64,000 nt of DNA from the NCBI GenBank assembly GCA_003254885.1, contig QANT01004702.1, forward strand, positions 1-64,000, written 5' to 3'. The notes under the pieces are model-generated. The model was not told the origin of the DNA, made no database searches, and saw only the letters and a program-made list of their open reading frames with translations. Shown here in pieces: positions 1-12,232 of the stretch. The position numbers and the translations under genes are program-made. The stretch's first letter is position 1. Every line of letters begins with the position of its first letter. The stretch is from Purshia tridentata (taxonomy: Eukaryota; Streptophyta; Magnoliopsida; Rosales; Rosaceae).

Positions 1-1081
1 AATTATAAAGTGTAACTCTTAACATATGACGTTAAAACAAAAAAATAAAACCAAAGTATAACTCAACAAAAATTCAAAATTAAATCTTAATTCAATAAGA
101 ATTACACTTTAGAAATAAAAGAGTTACACTTTACTGTAGATATTAGTTTCTCTTTTTTAATTTTAAATTGTATTTATTGTAAAAAGTACAAACTATAGTT
201 AATTTCTAAGCCACATGGTAGTTGCAAAAAATTTGGTCTGATTGTATATTACCTTTTAATTAATTGTAATAATTATTTTCAAAAATTAATAAATAATGGC
301 TTTAAAATAAAAAAATGACAAAATAATGACTTAAAACTAATAATAGTAAAAGTGATAGTTTAAAACTAAATAAGGAGGTTAGTTGTAGCTTAAGAATAGT
401 TTACAATCCCGAAATTCTATTTCAAATCGACTCGACCCAACCCATTCAAAACGCAACTTGGGCTTGGATTCATCCGCTTCTAGCCTCATAATCGGTCAGC
501 TTAGATTAGAAGAAACTAATTCTGTCAGGTTAGGTTGGTGGATTAGATTCGGACCTGAGTCTACATAACACACGTCAAGCCCTATTACAAACCCCCTTCC
601 CTAACGTTTAATGTTTGATGGACACATTTCATTACAAATTTAAAAAGGTAATTTCTACTTTGCAGGAGCACATAGTACTAACATGCACAAATTTAAAATC
701 CCTAGCAATACTCTTAAAACAAATAAGATACACATCAAGTGGACCTTTTTTGGAAGGCATCTTGTATCTTCTTGTTCTTTCTCTGGATTTATCGCAGTAT
801 TCTTAAATTATAAATTTTAAAAACTTGAAAATTGGAATATCAACCCCAAAATGTTGGGCAAGATTTCAAAGGGTATATTAAGAACATATATATGCCCTGC
901 ACGAAGTAATTTGATCGTAGAAAAAATATACCGTTAATAAATAAAGGATTGAATGATTTTCTTTATTCCGAACTCAGGAGATACAAAACATAATGTGAAA
1001 ATATATATTTAAGTCCAGCAACTACATATCATAGAGAATCTCCTCAATAATCCTAATGCAGATAATAACTGAATTCAACAT
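1..1081. other. Intergenic AT-rich DNA with a short inverted repeat
   Basis: No gene is supported here. A perfect 14-bp inverted repeat (AAAGTGTAACTCTT at 7-20 and its complement at 119-132) with weaker inner copies could be a small MITE-like hairpin cut by the window edge. Around 410-590 there is a stretch rich in Gly/Arg-like GGGT/CCCA words typical of degenerate hAT-type repeats, with no clear ends. The part nearest 1081 may belong to the 3' flank of the minus-strand gene that follows. Confidence 0.4.
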
Positions 1082-1848
1082 ACCCTGAATTTCCAACACC
1101 CTGGTGCCCAAACCATACTTTACATAAAGAAAACCCCCCCTGGATCTAACAATTAACTTTTCCATAAACCCAATTCCCACTTCGTGCCATCATTGCGTAA
1201 ATGAGAGAAAACCTGATTAGATAGAGAAACCTATTCAATATCATCGAATAACAGTATCCCAACAACAGTTAATCAAGGATACATACAGGAAGGCGTCTGT
1301 AGATAAACATGTCATAATAGGTGTAGTGGCAACCTGGGTGTCTTCTGGCACTTGAAACATTGATCCAGTATCTCCCTTTCATGCTTAGTCCAGTTTGACA
1401 CTAGCGTACAGTAATGTATCCCTCGTGAGTGGCATATTCAAAAGGAAGTGTACCTATGCAAAAACACCCTGAATTTCCAACACCCTGGTGCCCAAACCAT
1501 ACTTTACATGAAGAAAACCCCCCCTGGATCTAACAATTAACTTTTCCATAAACCCAATTCCCACTTCGTGCCATCATTGCGTAAATGAGAGAAAACCTGA
1601 TTAGATAGAGAAACCTATTCAATATCATCGAATAACAGTATCCCAACAACAGTTAATCAAGGATGCATACAGGAAGGCGTCTGTAGATAAACATGTCATA
1701 ATAGGTGTAGTGGCAACCTGGGTGTCTTCTGGCACTTGAAACATTGATCCAGTATCTCCCTTTCATGCTTAGTCCAGTTTGACACTAGCGTACAGTAATG
1801 TATCCCTCGTGAGTGGCATATTCAAAAGGAAGTGTACCTATGCAAAAA
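1082..1848. repeat. 384-bp tandem duplication carrying a coding exon
   Basis: Two copies in direct orientation, 1082-1465 and 1466-1848, differ at only about two positions that I can see. Each copy holds, on the minus strand, the last coding exon of the neighbouring DUF7794 gene (1769-1837 in the upstream copy, 1385-1453 in the downstream copy), its splice acceptor and its 3' flank. Near identity implies a recent event or an assembly duplication. Confidence 0.9.
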
Positions 1849-4800
1849 CAATTGACAGCCAAAAGTCAAGAAAATATCCTTCAACCATTTGTCTAGCTGT
1901 ATCAGCCACCAGGACCATAACACAAAATAATTTCATTAATCTACAAGATCAATCGAAAACATATATTTGTCAATACACATACGCCTATTGTACACAAGGT
2001 ATCTTAATACGACTGATTTGAGAAGGCCCCATTAATTTTTTTCCTAACTCTCCAAATTTGAACTAAATTCCTATACTTGTTAAATCAATGTAGATATTTG
2101 AGCAGAATTAGTATGATTCTTCCATCCTTAAATTTTGAACTTTTTTCACGAAATTCAAGCCAAACATCATGTAAAAAAATGTTTTTAGCCAGCATTTCAT
2201 CAGTTTTCTTTTCCTTCTTTTGTTTTTGGCTGTAACTGTAGGGCTTCATTGACAAGTAAATCTTACCCCCAAGACAGTTGAAATGATAAGAATAATTCCA
2301 GTGATCCAAGCAAGTGTTCGTCTAACCAATAACACTTCCACAATAGTCACATTTTTTGGGACTTTTGTTTCTGCCAACCAACGCGGAGATGGCCGACGAG
2401 TAAACATCACACTCAGCATCTTTTCTGACTCCACAGGTGCGAGTTCATTGAAGAGGATAGCTCCAACAATTTGACCTGCCATATGTTTAATTTAGTGTCA
2501 ATTTTAATGACTGAAGAAAAGTACCAAATTATTGAATGAAGAAAAGTGGCTACAATCTTTCAAAAAGCAGGAGCTACCTTACAATGGCAAAAATTAACTA
2601 TGTGAAGACTATCACAAGAAACGTCAAGAATTTAGGCATAGGAATATTGCAAAGCTACATCCTGAGATCAGACAATAATTAACAAAAACCAAGATGAAGA
2701 TCACCTTTGTATAAATCTTCGAGTGAATCAAATATCTTGGACAATGTAGCAAGTAGTATCTCCACTCCATGTTGAGCAAGACCTTCAGGTCCATACTGCT
2801 CTTGCAAAACCTATCACAATATCATAAAATTTTTATGAAGCTACATAAGAGAACACAGTGGCCTAAGAAAAAAAGAAGCATAAAAGGGAATTGAATAAAT
2901 ATGATGCAAGTGTGCCTGTTTTCTCATGTCTGGGCATTTATCGAAGACACGTCACTTGTGGAATCATCATTTTGAGAGTATATTTTGATGTACTACGTTT
3001 TATGAGAAACAAAAGGATTTTATTAAAATGATATAAATATAGATACAAACACAGTGAAAAGTTGTACACTGAAAATACATAAAAGACTAACCAAGAATTA
3101 GCATTGCAAAACATCTAAGCTAAACAATAATAACTTAAGATTGCAGCCTTCCACAATCTGCATAAATAAAAAAGAATACTATATTCTCCCCCACCCCCCA
3201 AAAATAGCAATTTTTAAAAATTCTCTTATTTCGTTCAATCCAGACAACACAAATACAATACAGCCATCATACTACAATTTCACAAGGCTTCTTCTACATG
3301 GCCTACTACCAGCTGGGTGTTAGAGATATTTTTTTTAACCTTCCGTGGACTACTGATCCACTGCTACTATACTTTTATTATTACCTATTAACATTGCATG
3401 GATTCAAGCATTTAGCTGCAGGCAAGCATAGGTGTTGAGTGGGAAACATATACCAATAAGAGAAGTACCTCACATAAAATAGTTTTCTTAATTATATTAT
3501 GCAGCTTATGCTTATAAGAAAGAAAGCAATAATTCAGAACTTCCTCGTACGAACAAAGAATATAAAAAAATATTAAATATAAGAAGAAAATCACTTTTTT
3601 CACTGATAAAGTCTGGATTGTCATAATGGACTAAGTTGCTTCTTGGGTTATGCTTCTCTTCATTGGATGTCAGATCAGAAAAATAGAAAAATAGAAAAAC
3701 AGTCTTTGCTAGAGGATACATATCAAAAGTGGTCTTTAAATTTTTATGACTGATTTGGAAAGAAAGGAAGTAGAGAGCTAGTAAACGGTGAAGAGTAATT
3801 GTTTATTTATTTCCTTTTATTTTATAACCATTTTTATTTTGTAAGTTTGGACCCAAGTCCGACACCAAATCCACCCCACAAATTATCACTTGAAGGCCCT
3901 GGGGAAGACTAATGAAGTTATAACTACTTCCTTGTAGATTATTATTAGCTTTAGAGATGCAAAAGCATCCTAGAACTTTGATCTTAGAGGTTGCATTTCC
4001 TACATATACACACAGAACAAGAACACTATTGTCACTACTTTGAAGTTCTGCAAAATGACAAAATATAAGACTCCAGACTTTTAATCTAGTTATGTCCAAA
4101 TGATATACTGGATGCATGCCCGATGCCCCTCAGCTTATTCATGTTGGCACATGATGAAAACCTCTACTTAATTGTCCTAATCTGGGTGCATTCTATTCAT
4201 TTTCTTGGAGTTCTGTATCAAGCATCACAATCCATGTACAACACCTACAACTTTGTCCTCCTTATCTTAACTGTTACATTACTAGCTAAAATATAATTTC
4301 TATAAACAAACTCTTACATGCAGAAAATTTGCTTAACTTGTCTAAACTTGGAATTTACAAAAAAAAAATTAAAAAGAAAAGGAAACAACACCTTGATGCC
4401 ATCAAAACAGCCTGTTAATAACTCAGCTGGACTGTGAATACTGTGCACCAAATCTTCATGCATTGTCATTGCCCTTCCAAAATTGTGAATGAGAGACAAA
4501 AGGCTAGTTGTGAATTTCCTGTCTGCCTTCTGCAAAAATATAAGATGCAACCTCCAATAAGTGGCCGAATTTTGAAAAAATATATGTATAATATGTATAT
4601 AATCAAACGGTGAAACTATAATAGTGAATACTAAGAACCTTTGACATATGAAGCTTCAAATTGTCACCATTGGCCAAAGGGATGATCAACTCTCCATTTA
4701 GTGGTTCTGATGTATCAACAACATATGATCCACCCATCAATGATGCCTAACAAAAAAAGTTCAATACAAACTCAAATCCATTTTCAGGTATATGGGGGAG

Positions 4801-6098
4801 AAACCAAGCATAGGAATAGATAAAAAAAAATATAGTATAGAATAACTTTAAGCATGACTCACAAAATCACCAATTTCTTTGTCAGTATAATCTACCAATT
4901 GTTCATCCAAAGAAAACACAGACACTTCACCTTCATCTGCAACAACCCAGATAATGAACAAACTCATGTAATTCTAGATAGGAATGGAAATGTCCCTGCA
5001 TTAGTTTAGCAAATTATACATTTAGAAAACGTCATATACCCGGAAGTTCAATGTCAGCTTTGTCTGCACCAAAATCAATCTTGGTACTATAGGCACTTCT
5101 GAGAATGGCATTTTCTTTGACTACCAGGGAAGGATCTGCATGTATAATCCATCCATGTTGATGACAAGCCCATAACAAAAAACAATAATTATACAATATA
5201 AGAGGCATAGCTTAACATGCATTTGGAAAGCAAGTGGAAATACCTCCAATTCCTCTAACTTCCAGCACAAAAACAGCACGAGGTCTATTGAATGGATTAG
5301 GCACGAGAACCTCATTCAACTACCAAAAAAAATATCATGAATTAAACCTTTGAATAACAATGGGAAGTAACTAGAGAAAATTACTTCACATTACTTATTG
5401 TAACAAATACCTTAGATGAACCATCAGCGGATAGTGTAGGAGGCGGAGCAAATCCAAGCAACACTGACACAGTAGCACTGACTTCTGAGAGTAACATTGA
5501 GTCAGGCTGTGAAATCAAAAGCATGTGATATTAGCAGGCAGATGATGAACAACATGGACTTGTCCAATATCTACAAAAATAAATAAATAAATAAATAAAG
5601 ACAAAATACCTCTTGCAATGTCGAATAAAATATAAGAATGTGGGTATGTTTAAAATTTGGCACAAAGAAAAACCCAAGAGTCCCATTTATGTGTAATTTG
5701 GGAAATAGATCGATACCATTGAATTCTAACAATTTAAGTTGAATTGTATTAAACTGAATAGGTGGTTTACTTAGAAATCCAATCGAAGTAAATTGTTGAA
5801 TACAATTAGGTAAATGAGAAGCAGAAGCAGTTGCTGGAATTACCTTGAAAACATCTTTTGAGGACGGATTGCGAAGAAACCGATGAGTAGAGCTATCAAT
5901 GAAGAAGACGGAAGCAGCACCTTCGGCCTGGATCAAAATCGAACAACACCAAAATTATCAGATCAACAACCTTTCATCGATACATACATTTATAGATAGA
6001 TAAGGAGAGAGAGAGAGCGCGCGAACCCTAGCTTGCGAGAAGAGAAGAGAGGAAATGGTGAGCAGGTAGAAGCAGACGCTGCGTGCGAGCAAATCCAT
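1769..6098 (-). CDS. DUF7794-type transmembrane protein, 375 aa, 11 exons
   Basis: Coding exons (minus): 6027-6098, 5844-5927, 5411-5506, 5244-5319, 5040-5135, 4863-4936, 4639-4746, 4392-4529, 2705-2810, 2267-2475, 1769-1837; all junctions are GT-AG and in frame. Residues 1-24 look like a signal peptide (hydrophobic core YLLTISSLLF). The lumenal part has no enzyme motif that I recognise. Near the C terminus a single membrane helix (AWITGIILIISTVLG) is followed by a short conserved tail with NMPLTRDTLLY and a terminal VKLD. This matches my memory of the Arabidopsis At3g13410 family, now called DUF7794, whose function is unknown; a type I secretory-pathway membrane protein is inferred. Intron 8 is long (2811-4391). 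The last exon exists twice because of the tandem duplication, and the downstream copy (1385-1453) keeps its acceptor, so alternative use is possible. The start is the first ATG ahead of the signal peptide. Confidence 0.85.
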
Positions 6099-6149
6099 CG
6101 GGGAGAGAGAGAGAGGGAGGACCTGATCTGTGGCTCTTGGGATTGAAAG

Positions 6150-7406
6150 CACGGGGCAGGGACAAACCGAAATTTCCTTATGACTGGAAGAAAGAAGCGA
6201 CGTCGTTTGGTAATGACGAAAGTTAAACCATGTACTTTCGATTTTGGGATATAAGGCTTGTTGACAAGTACGACAAATAAGTGTTTGGATTTATCTTTGC
6301 ACCCAAAAAAAACAAAATACTCAAACTCGGCACATTAATGAGTTTTAAACGACACCCATGTTTGGGCTATATTACTTTCATCTTTGTAGTTTAAACCAAG
6401 TTCTACATTGTTTGTTTAATTTCAATTCTATTAATTTTGATCATATATTTTATAAATCATTACAATTCAAAGACACTTTGACATTTTCGCTCATTATTCA
6501 TTAAATCTATTTTTAAATTGCTCATGATTTATAAAGTATATGGTCACAATTACAACAGTGTATATAATTCATGACTAAAAATACAACAAATATGACAATT
6601 TAAGAAACAAAAATGCTAACATATGATTGAATTACAACAATTTGTAAAATGCACAACTAAAATCAAAGCAATTTAAACTATTGAGGCAAAAGTATAACTT
6701 AGCCTAAAATACTGGAACTAAAATTGAAATTTAACCTTTTGAAACTTCTCAATTGGGTCCAATTTTGATGTAGTGTTTAGCATGGACAAAGTGAAGTGTC
6801 AGTTAAAAACTTGAAGGAACAATACCAATATTGTTGCAGTGTGAGAATGCGGACCGGACAGAAAATGCAATGTCAACCCTGAATGATGGGCAACCAACCT
6901 CACTAATCACAAATGGCTAATGAAAAAGCTTACCATTAATTTATACCAAGAATCAAAACTGGATGCTATGGTGATAATGCATGCAAGATTCAAGACGGGT
7001 CTTGTTTTAACTACCAAAGTATCATATGTCAAAATATAACACTTCAAAATTTATAAACCGCTCCTCTCACAATCAACTTTCACATTAGCATGTCATGAAT
7101 ATTGAGGAGGAGAATACACTTCATAATTTTGGCACCATTGATTGCAAAGACCTTTGCTCTTACATCTAGGTACAAACATATCTTTGTCACTTCGTAAATG
7201 AAAATAACAAAGCAAAGAAATAAAGTGGTTGCTTCCCTTTATCGCATTCAATATCAAACCAACCTGAATTTTGAAAATACACTGAGAAAATCTCAATTCT
7301 CAAGCATTCATAAATTAATCAATTAAAGACACTATAGCTGACCCTCCACAGGAAAATGAAATGTTAATTTGGGCCGCTATATCCCATTGCATCACTCAGA
7401 AGACTT
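6150..7406. other. Intergenic region between two minus-strand genes
   Basis: This holds the promoter of the DUF7794 gene on the right side of its start (a GA-rich 5' leader at about 6003-6125) and the 3' flank of the S19 gene. I see no further gene; the middle (6300-7080) is AT-rich single-copy-looking DNA. Confidence 0.5.
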
Positions 7407-8272
7407 CTACTTTTTGCCCCCTTTGCTCCCTTTTCTTACTGGTGCAGCATTTTTCTGTGGAACTCTTCGTTTCCGTGTCATAGCAAATTCTCCAAATTTA
7501 TGACCAACCTTTTCTTCAGTGATCTTGCAACGAATATGAGTTTTTCCATTATAAATACGGACAGTGCTACCAACAAATTCTGGCAAAATAGTAGATCTAC
7601 GTGACCAAATTTTCCTATTATTAAGAAGATCTTTGTTTGTTTTAATTTTCATTAAGAATGCATCAACAAAAGCGCCATCGTAATAATGAGACCTGCACAA
7701 ATCACAAATCACAAATCATTCTTTTAGAAAAAGAAACCACAAAAACATACATTAAGGCATATACAAAACCATGGTGACAAAATAGTGGCAAAAGGTTCAG
7801 CAAAAAAATTGCCACAAAAACAATACTCATGGCAAGTAAACATTGTGCAACCGTGTAAAGAAACATGAGAGAGAGAGAACCAAAATAAATATATAAAAAC
7901 ATTACACAACCAAAGAGACAATAACAGCAAAAATTTTGTAATAAAAAATCACCACAAAAACAGAATCATGGCGGCGAAGTATTGCATATAGAGCAACTGC
8001 GTAAAGAACATACTCTTGTTTGACTTGGGTACTGTAACCTGCTTTATCATGTGCAGCCAGTCCCACAGGAACCGCCTTTCCTGAGTTCTGTTATATTCCA
8101 AATGAACCAAAAAAAACAATACCAACACCAACAGCACTGTTAGATCCACACAAGGCTATCAAATACATAGAAAAATACATATGCACAAGGTAATTATTAC
8201 CTTAGTGGATGACATGGGTAGGAGTTTCTGAACCCAAGCACGGTTGAGGGTTGACATCAGACGCTTTGCCAT
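7407..8272 (-). CDS. RPS19: Nuclear-encoded mitochondrial ribosomal protein S19 (uS19m)
   Basis: Coding exons (minus): 8201-8272, 8014-8087, 7407-7692, giving 143 aa. The third exon encodes the whole S19 body: [13 protein letters not shown], the core [37 protein letters not shown] and a basic tail. These words match plant mitochondrial S19, not cytosolic uS19 (RPS15) and not plastid rps19. The first exon (24 aa, [18 protein letters not shown]) is basic, rich in Ser/Leu and free of acidic residues, as expected of a mitochondrial presequence. The second exon adds 24 aa of unrecognised sequence and ends with two bases of a split Glu codon before donor GTATGT, which makes the frame close. A 5' UTR intron is likely (acceptor before 8280, donor after 8964). 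The product should sit in the small-subunit head of the mitoribosome. The first two exons are a frame-consistent inference. Confidence 0.85.
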
Positions 8273-8280
8273 CACTTCCT

Positions 8281-8963
8281 CTGTTTCATGAAAATTGGAC
8301 TTGGAATGAATAATAAGAATTGAAGAAACATGTTGGTGAGGGAAGGACGACTTAGAAGAGGTGTTTATCGATTCAAAATCAATAATTTTATGCCATATAG
8401 GACCAATCCAATTATTCTATGTCTCTCACACTATACCTAGTCACACCCCAACCCAAGAAAATCCTCATTCTCGATCTTTGTGAATCATAACACTAATTTA
8501 GAATCAAATTCAACCCAAACTAATTACATAATAGTATGAAGTACGTAAGAACCATTACATACATAAACACTCATATAAAACTGATGTTCTCAGCAAAACA
8601 TAAATAAACATGTGCTCTGTATCCCAATAGCATGTAACATAAATCATGAATTAAAGGACAGCACAGAGAAATTCAAAAGACAATTCTAGATTATGATGTT
8701 ACTGGACTTGAGGCCTCATATTTCAGAATTGGTTTATCAACATATATATTCATATCTGAAATTTGAATTGTAACAGGAATAGCAGGGGAGCTCATAAACA
8801 TTGAAATAGATTCAACGCTATCTGAAGTTTGATTTCACTAAAAGTCAAAAACTAACACTAACAGTCTCAGCAAACACATAGATTCTAAATCCTAAATCCT
8901 GTCCTACTCCTACTCGGACCCAATTCACAGATCGTTATCAAGACACCCAAAGCCCAATAATAC
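8281..8963 (-). other. Probable 5' UTR intron of the S19 gene
   Basis: On the minus strand a donor (GTATTATT, after base 8964) and an acceptor (AAACAG, before base 8280) bracket this stretch just ahead of the start codon. No coding sequence is seen in it. Leader introns are common in plant ribosomal protein genes; this one is inferred from splice motifs only. Confidence 0.55.
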
Positions 8964-9009
8964 CTGAATTCGACTTCTGGAGATCGCGATCAGAGGCGGA
9001 GCAGCGCCT

Positions 9010-9178
9010 GGTTAGATGGTGAGCGAGAGAGAGAGAGAGAGAGAGAGAGACTGAACGATCGGAGGCGGAGAGTGAGAGTCGGCGTGAGATGGTGAAACTC
9101 GAGAGAGTCTGAATGAGAGATTGGGGGGCTAGGGTTAGTCTGGTTAGATGGTGAGAGAGAGAGAGAGAGACTGAACGA
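9010..9178. repeat. GA microsatellites in a two-copy repeat, S19 upstream region
   Basis: A (GA)n run at about 9025-9050 and a shorter one near 9152-9168 lie in two related copies of a GGTTAGATGGTGAG...GACTGAACGA segment (about 9010-9058 and 9140-9178). They fall in the presumed promoter or leader of the minus-strand S19 gene. Confidence 0.7.
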
Positions 9179-9359
9179 AGACAGATTGGTGACTGGTCAC
9201 AGGTGTCTGGTGAGGTCGGCGCGGCGTGAGATGGTCAGAGTTGGGAGAGAGAGTCGGAAGAATGAGTGAATAGGTTGACAACGCTGATTGTCTAAGGTAA
9301 GGACCACGGTAAGATTGTCTAAGTTGAGGCCTGATTGTCTCGGTTGAAGTCCACCTTAT

Positions 9360-10040
9360 CACTCCAGTTCAGCAATGCCTTGATTTGACCTGTCACTAAT
9401 TCTCAACATATAGAGGCCAAGTTATTTTGATTATTTTGAATTATTAAGTGGGGTGTATTGTATATGGATTTTAAAAGATTTTTATGGAGTTTAAAAGTCA
9501 TGTGGTATTCAATTAAGACTTTTAAAGATTTTAAAAAAGTAAATAAAAATGTATATGTATTCAATTAAGAATGTTAAGAAGTCTATAAAAGTTATATGGT
9601 ATTCAATTAAGACTTTTAATGACTTTTAAAAAGTCCATAAAAATCTATGTGTATTCAAAAAGTCATAGACTTTTATAAACTTCATTTAATGATGGATTTC
9701 TAAAGACTTTGGAAGACTTTTATGTGTATTTCAAAGTCATTATAAATCCGACCTATTCTCTGAAAATTTATAAGAATTTCTATAGACTCTGTAAAACTCT
9801 GTAGAACTTTATGAAAATCTATAAATTTTGCAAAAGTCTGCAACTTGAAAAAAGTCTATAAAAGTCTTTATAAATCTATATATACTTGATCATCTTTAGG
9901 TCATTCGATAATAATCTATCGAAATATTTGTATTATTTCGATAACCAACTATCGAACTTTTTTGTATATTTATACCATTCGACAATAATCTACCAAAATA
10001 GTACAAATATTTCGGTAAACTATTATCGAATTACTCAAGA
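9360..10040. repeat. Degenerate AT-rich internal repeats and a 130-bp palindrome
   Basis: From about 9450 to 9860 short words such as TATTCAATTAAGACTTTT recur at least four times with variation, which suggests a decayed non-autonomous element with subterminal repeats. At about 9903-10031 an imperfect inverted repeat (ATTCGATAATAATCTATCGAAATATTTGTA against its near-complement) could fold into a long hairpin. No gene is seen. Family not assigned. Confidence 0.5.
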
Positions 10041-10049
10041 GTAGTCAAC

Positions 10050-10760
10050 TTAATAATTCAGGGTAGTCGGAATAATCTGAATCATATCACTACCGTATTG
10101 AGTCAAGCACAATTCAAGATTAATAAAGTCAATCGAATTGAACCCATGACAGTTTGGTTCAATTAGGACATGAGAGCGACACTTAAACCAACCGGTTGGG
10201 ATATACATCCTATACTTAGATAATTTACGGATTAGTATACGTATGATTTGGCTCGGGTATCTTACCATCACTATCCCTCCAAAAGATTTGGATATTATCT
10301 ATGATTGCACTCAAGTATTTGTAACTTGACAGTTTACAATCCCTAACACACTAGCTTCATCGTGCTACTTTGATGGGTAGTTGTGCATGACATTATATCT
10401 CCATCATTCATCAACATGCCAGTAAATATCTTTTTTGCCTATATATATATATATATGCAACCTTCTCAACAGTTGAAAGAGATTCACAACCCTAAACACT
10501 CATTTAAACCTTGAGAGAATAACTTAGAAATTCTTCCCTTGTTCTTCCTGATTCTCCCAAGTTCTTACCTTATTCTTGCTTTGTTCGTGTTTCTCCACCT
10601 ATAATTGCCCATCCCTGACTTAATCATCAAAACGTAGTCGGCCAGTACCACACCAGTGCTACTTCTTTGCTCATACCCTTGTTAAAGATCCCAGTTAAGA
10701 CAATTCATCTATAACATCTAGATCATCCACAATTCATCTATAACATCTAGATCATCCACA
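10050..10760 (+). mobile_element. Possible LTR-like fossil region
   Basis: Around 10441-10690 a TATA-rich tract is followed by a pyrimidine-rich leader ending in a GTAGTCGGCCAGTACCACACC-like segment, which resembles the R-U5 part of plant LTRs. Exact termini and target duplication were not found, so the call is weak. A 29-bp unit is repeated twice in tandem at 10702-10730 and 10731-10759. Confidence 0.25.
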
Positions 10761-10769
10761 AAGAAGACC

Positions 10770-12232
10770 AAGCAAGTAACTAGGTCAACTACTTTAAAGT
10801 TGTTGCATTGACTCACAGATTTTTGCATTAACATATAATATTAGGAATCAAAAGTGTTATGTTCTAGGTCATACAAACTCACAATAATATTCATTGGGGA
10901 TGAGAATAGTAAAAATCCAAAGAGCTCTAGCTTTAAAGAGTCAAATATCATATTTATTCTCAAACCTCTTTCCTATGAAATAAGTGGAAAGTTTTTTAGA
11001 CGGATAATAATTTTGTCTCCTAATATAGAATCGGAAATTAACAAAGTAAATTGCCAAAGTTCTTTTGTCTTAAATAATATCATCCTCCATATATGTCAAG
11101 TTGTCCACTATCACACGACGAGCTAAAGAGACGAAATTTGTTTTTTCCCTTAAATCTCGTTGCTAAAACCCTTTTATTTTTTGGGTTTTTGGGTTTCTTA
11201 ATTTGTATAAGCTGCAACATCTTGAAATTGTTTTAAGTCCAAAGCTCTTCTTTCCTTTGGTTGAGGAAATTGATTAAACAACAAAAGATAGTTTTCAAGG
11301 TTTACTAGCTCAACATTAACTGTAACGAGCAGCTAGCAATGCTTCATCATGAAGCATGTATCTCTCTTTGGTTAGTAAGGGTGGCATAATTTAAGTCAAA
11401 TTTACACAACACCATGGCATAGTAGAGCCCTGTCAGTCTTGAATGAATCAGACGAGATATTAATTTTGGTCTGAAAATTATATATAGCATAGTGCACTAT
11501 TGGTTTGAAAATTAATGCAGTAGAAGCAACAATATATCAATATGAATTTTCTAATATATTTGAACTTATTTGGTCAGGCCATTTAACAATCAATGGATAT
11601 AGCTAGAAAGAAGAGAAGATGTTCTTTTTGGTGAGATGGGGGGACCCCAAAAACAAACAACTATTGTGATCATGTGATCAAGAGAAGATGGATTTGAGTA
11701 TACATGTGGGAGCTTTAATTTCACTTATAAATTTGTCTGAAGCTTATAAATTACAATCAGCAGGCCATCCCAAAATTAGGATTAATTTGGGAACAATATA
11801 TAATGACTTAACAAGAGGCATATAATGGGTATTTGATTATGAAAATGAACTGCTGAACTAATAGAACTAATAGAACTGGGAATATGTAAGTTGGACTAAT
11901 TAAAACCAACATTAATTAAAATGTACCTTTTATATTATGTTACAAACAACCTAGGGTAGCTAGTAGCTGATCAGTACTATAACTCTTAATTAATTAGCAG
12001 TAACACAGAATTAATTTAATGGTCATTTCTCAACTGGGACCTTAAATTGCATTGACTTCGCCCACCAGGCACATGCAGCTAGCCTGAACATATTGCATCA
12101 AAGCTATATACCATGCACGTACACTTTTTGGGTTGGCTTTTATTCCTTCAATTATTTTGCCTTTTGGTGGAAGCAAACAATAAAACTTGAGACGTAGAGC
12201 TGTTGGATGAAACCAATGCCAATAGTTAATAA
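10770..12232. other. Intergenic DNA without recognised genes
   Basis: Open frames here are short and have no recognisable domain. The stretch is AT-rich with no terminal repeats that I could pair. It ends at the probable Helitron terminus. Confidence 0.45.

Noticed and set aside
7407-7712. Cytosolic uS19 (RPS15) or plastid rps19
   Set aside because: The core [15 protein letters not shown] with [22 protein letters not shown] matches mitochondrial S19; cytosolic proteins have a different N-terminal domain and core.
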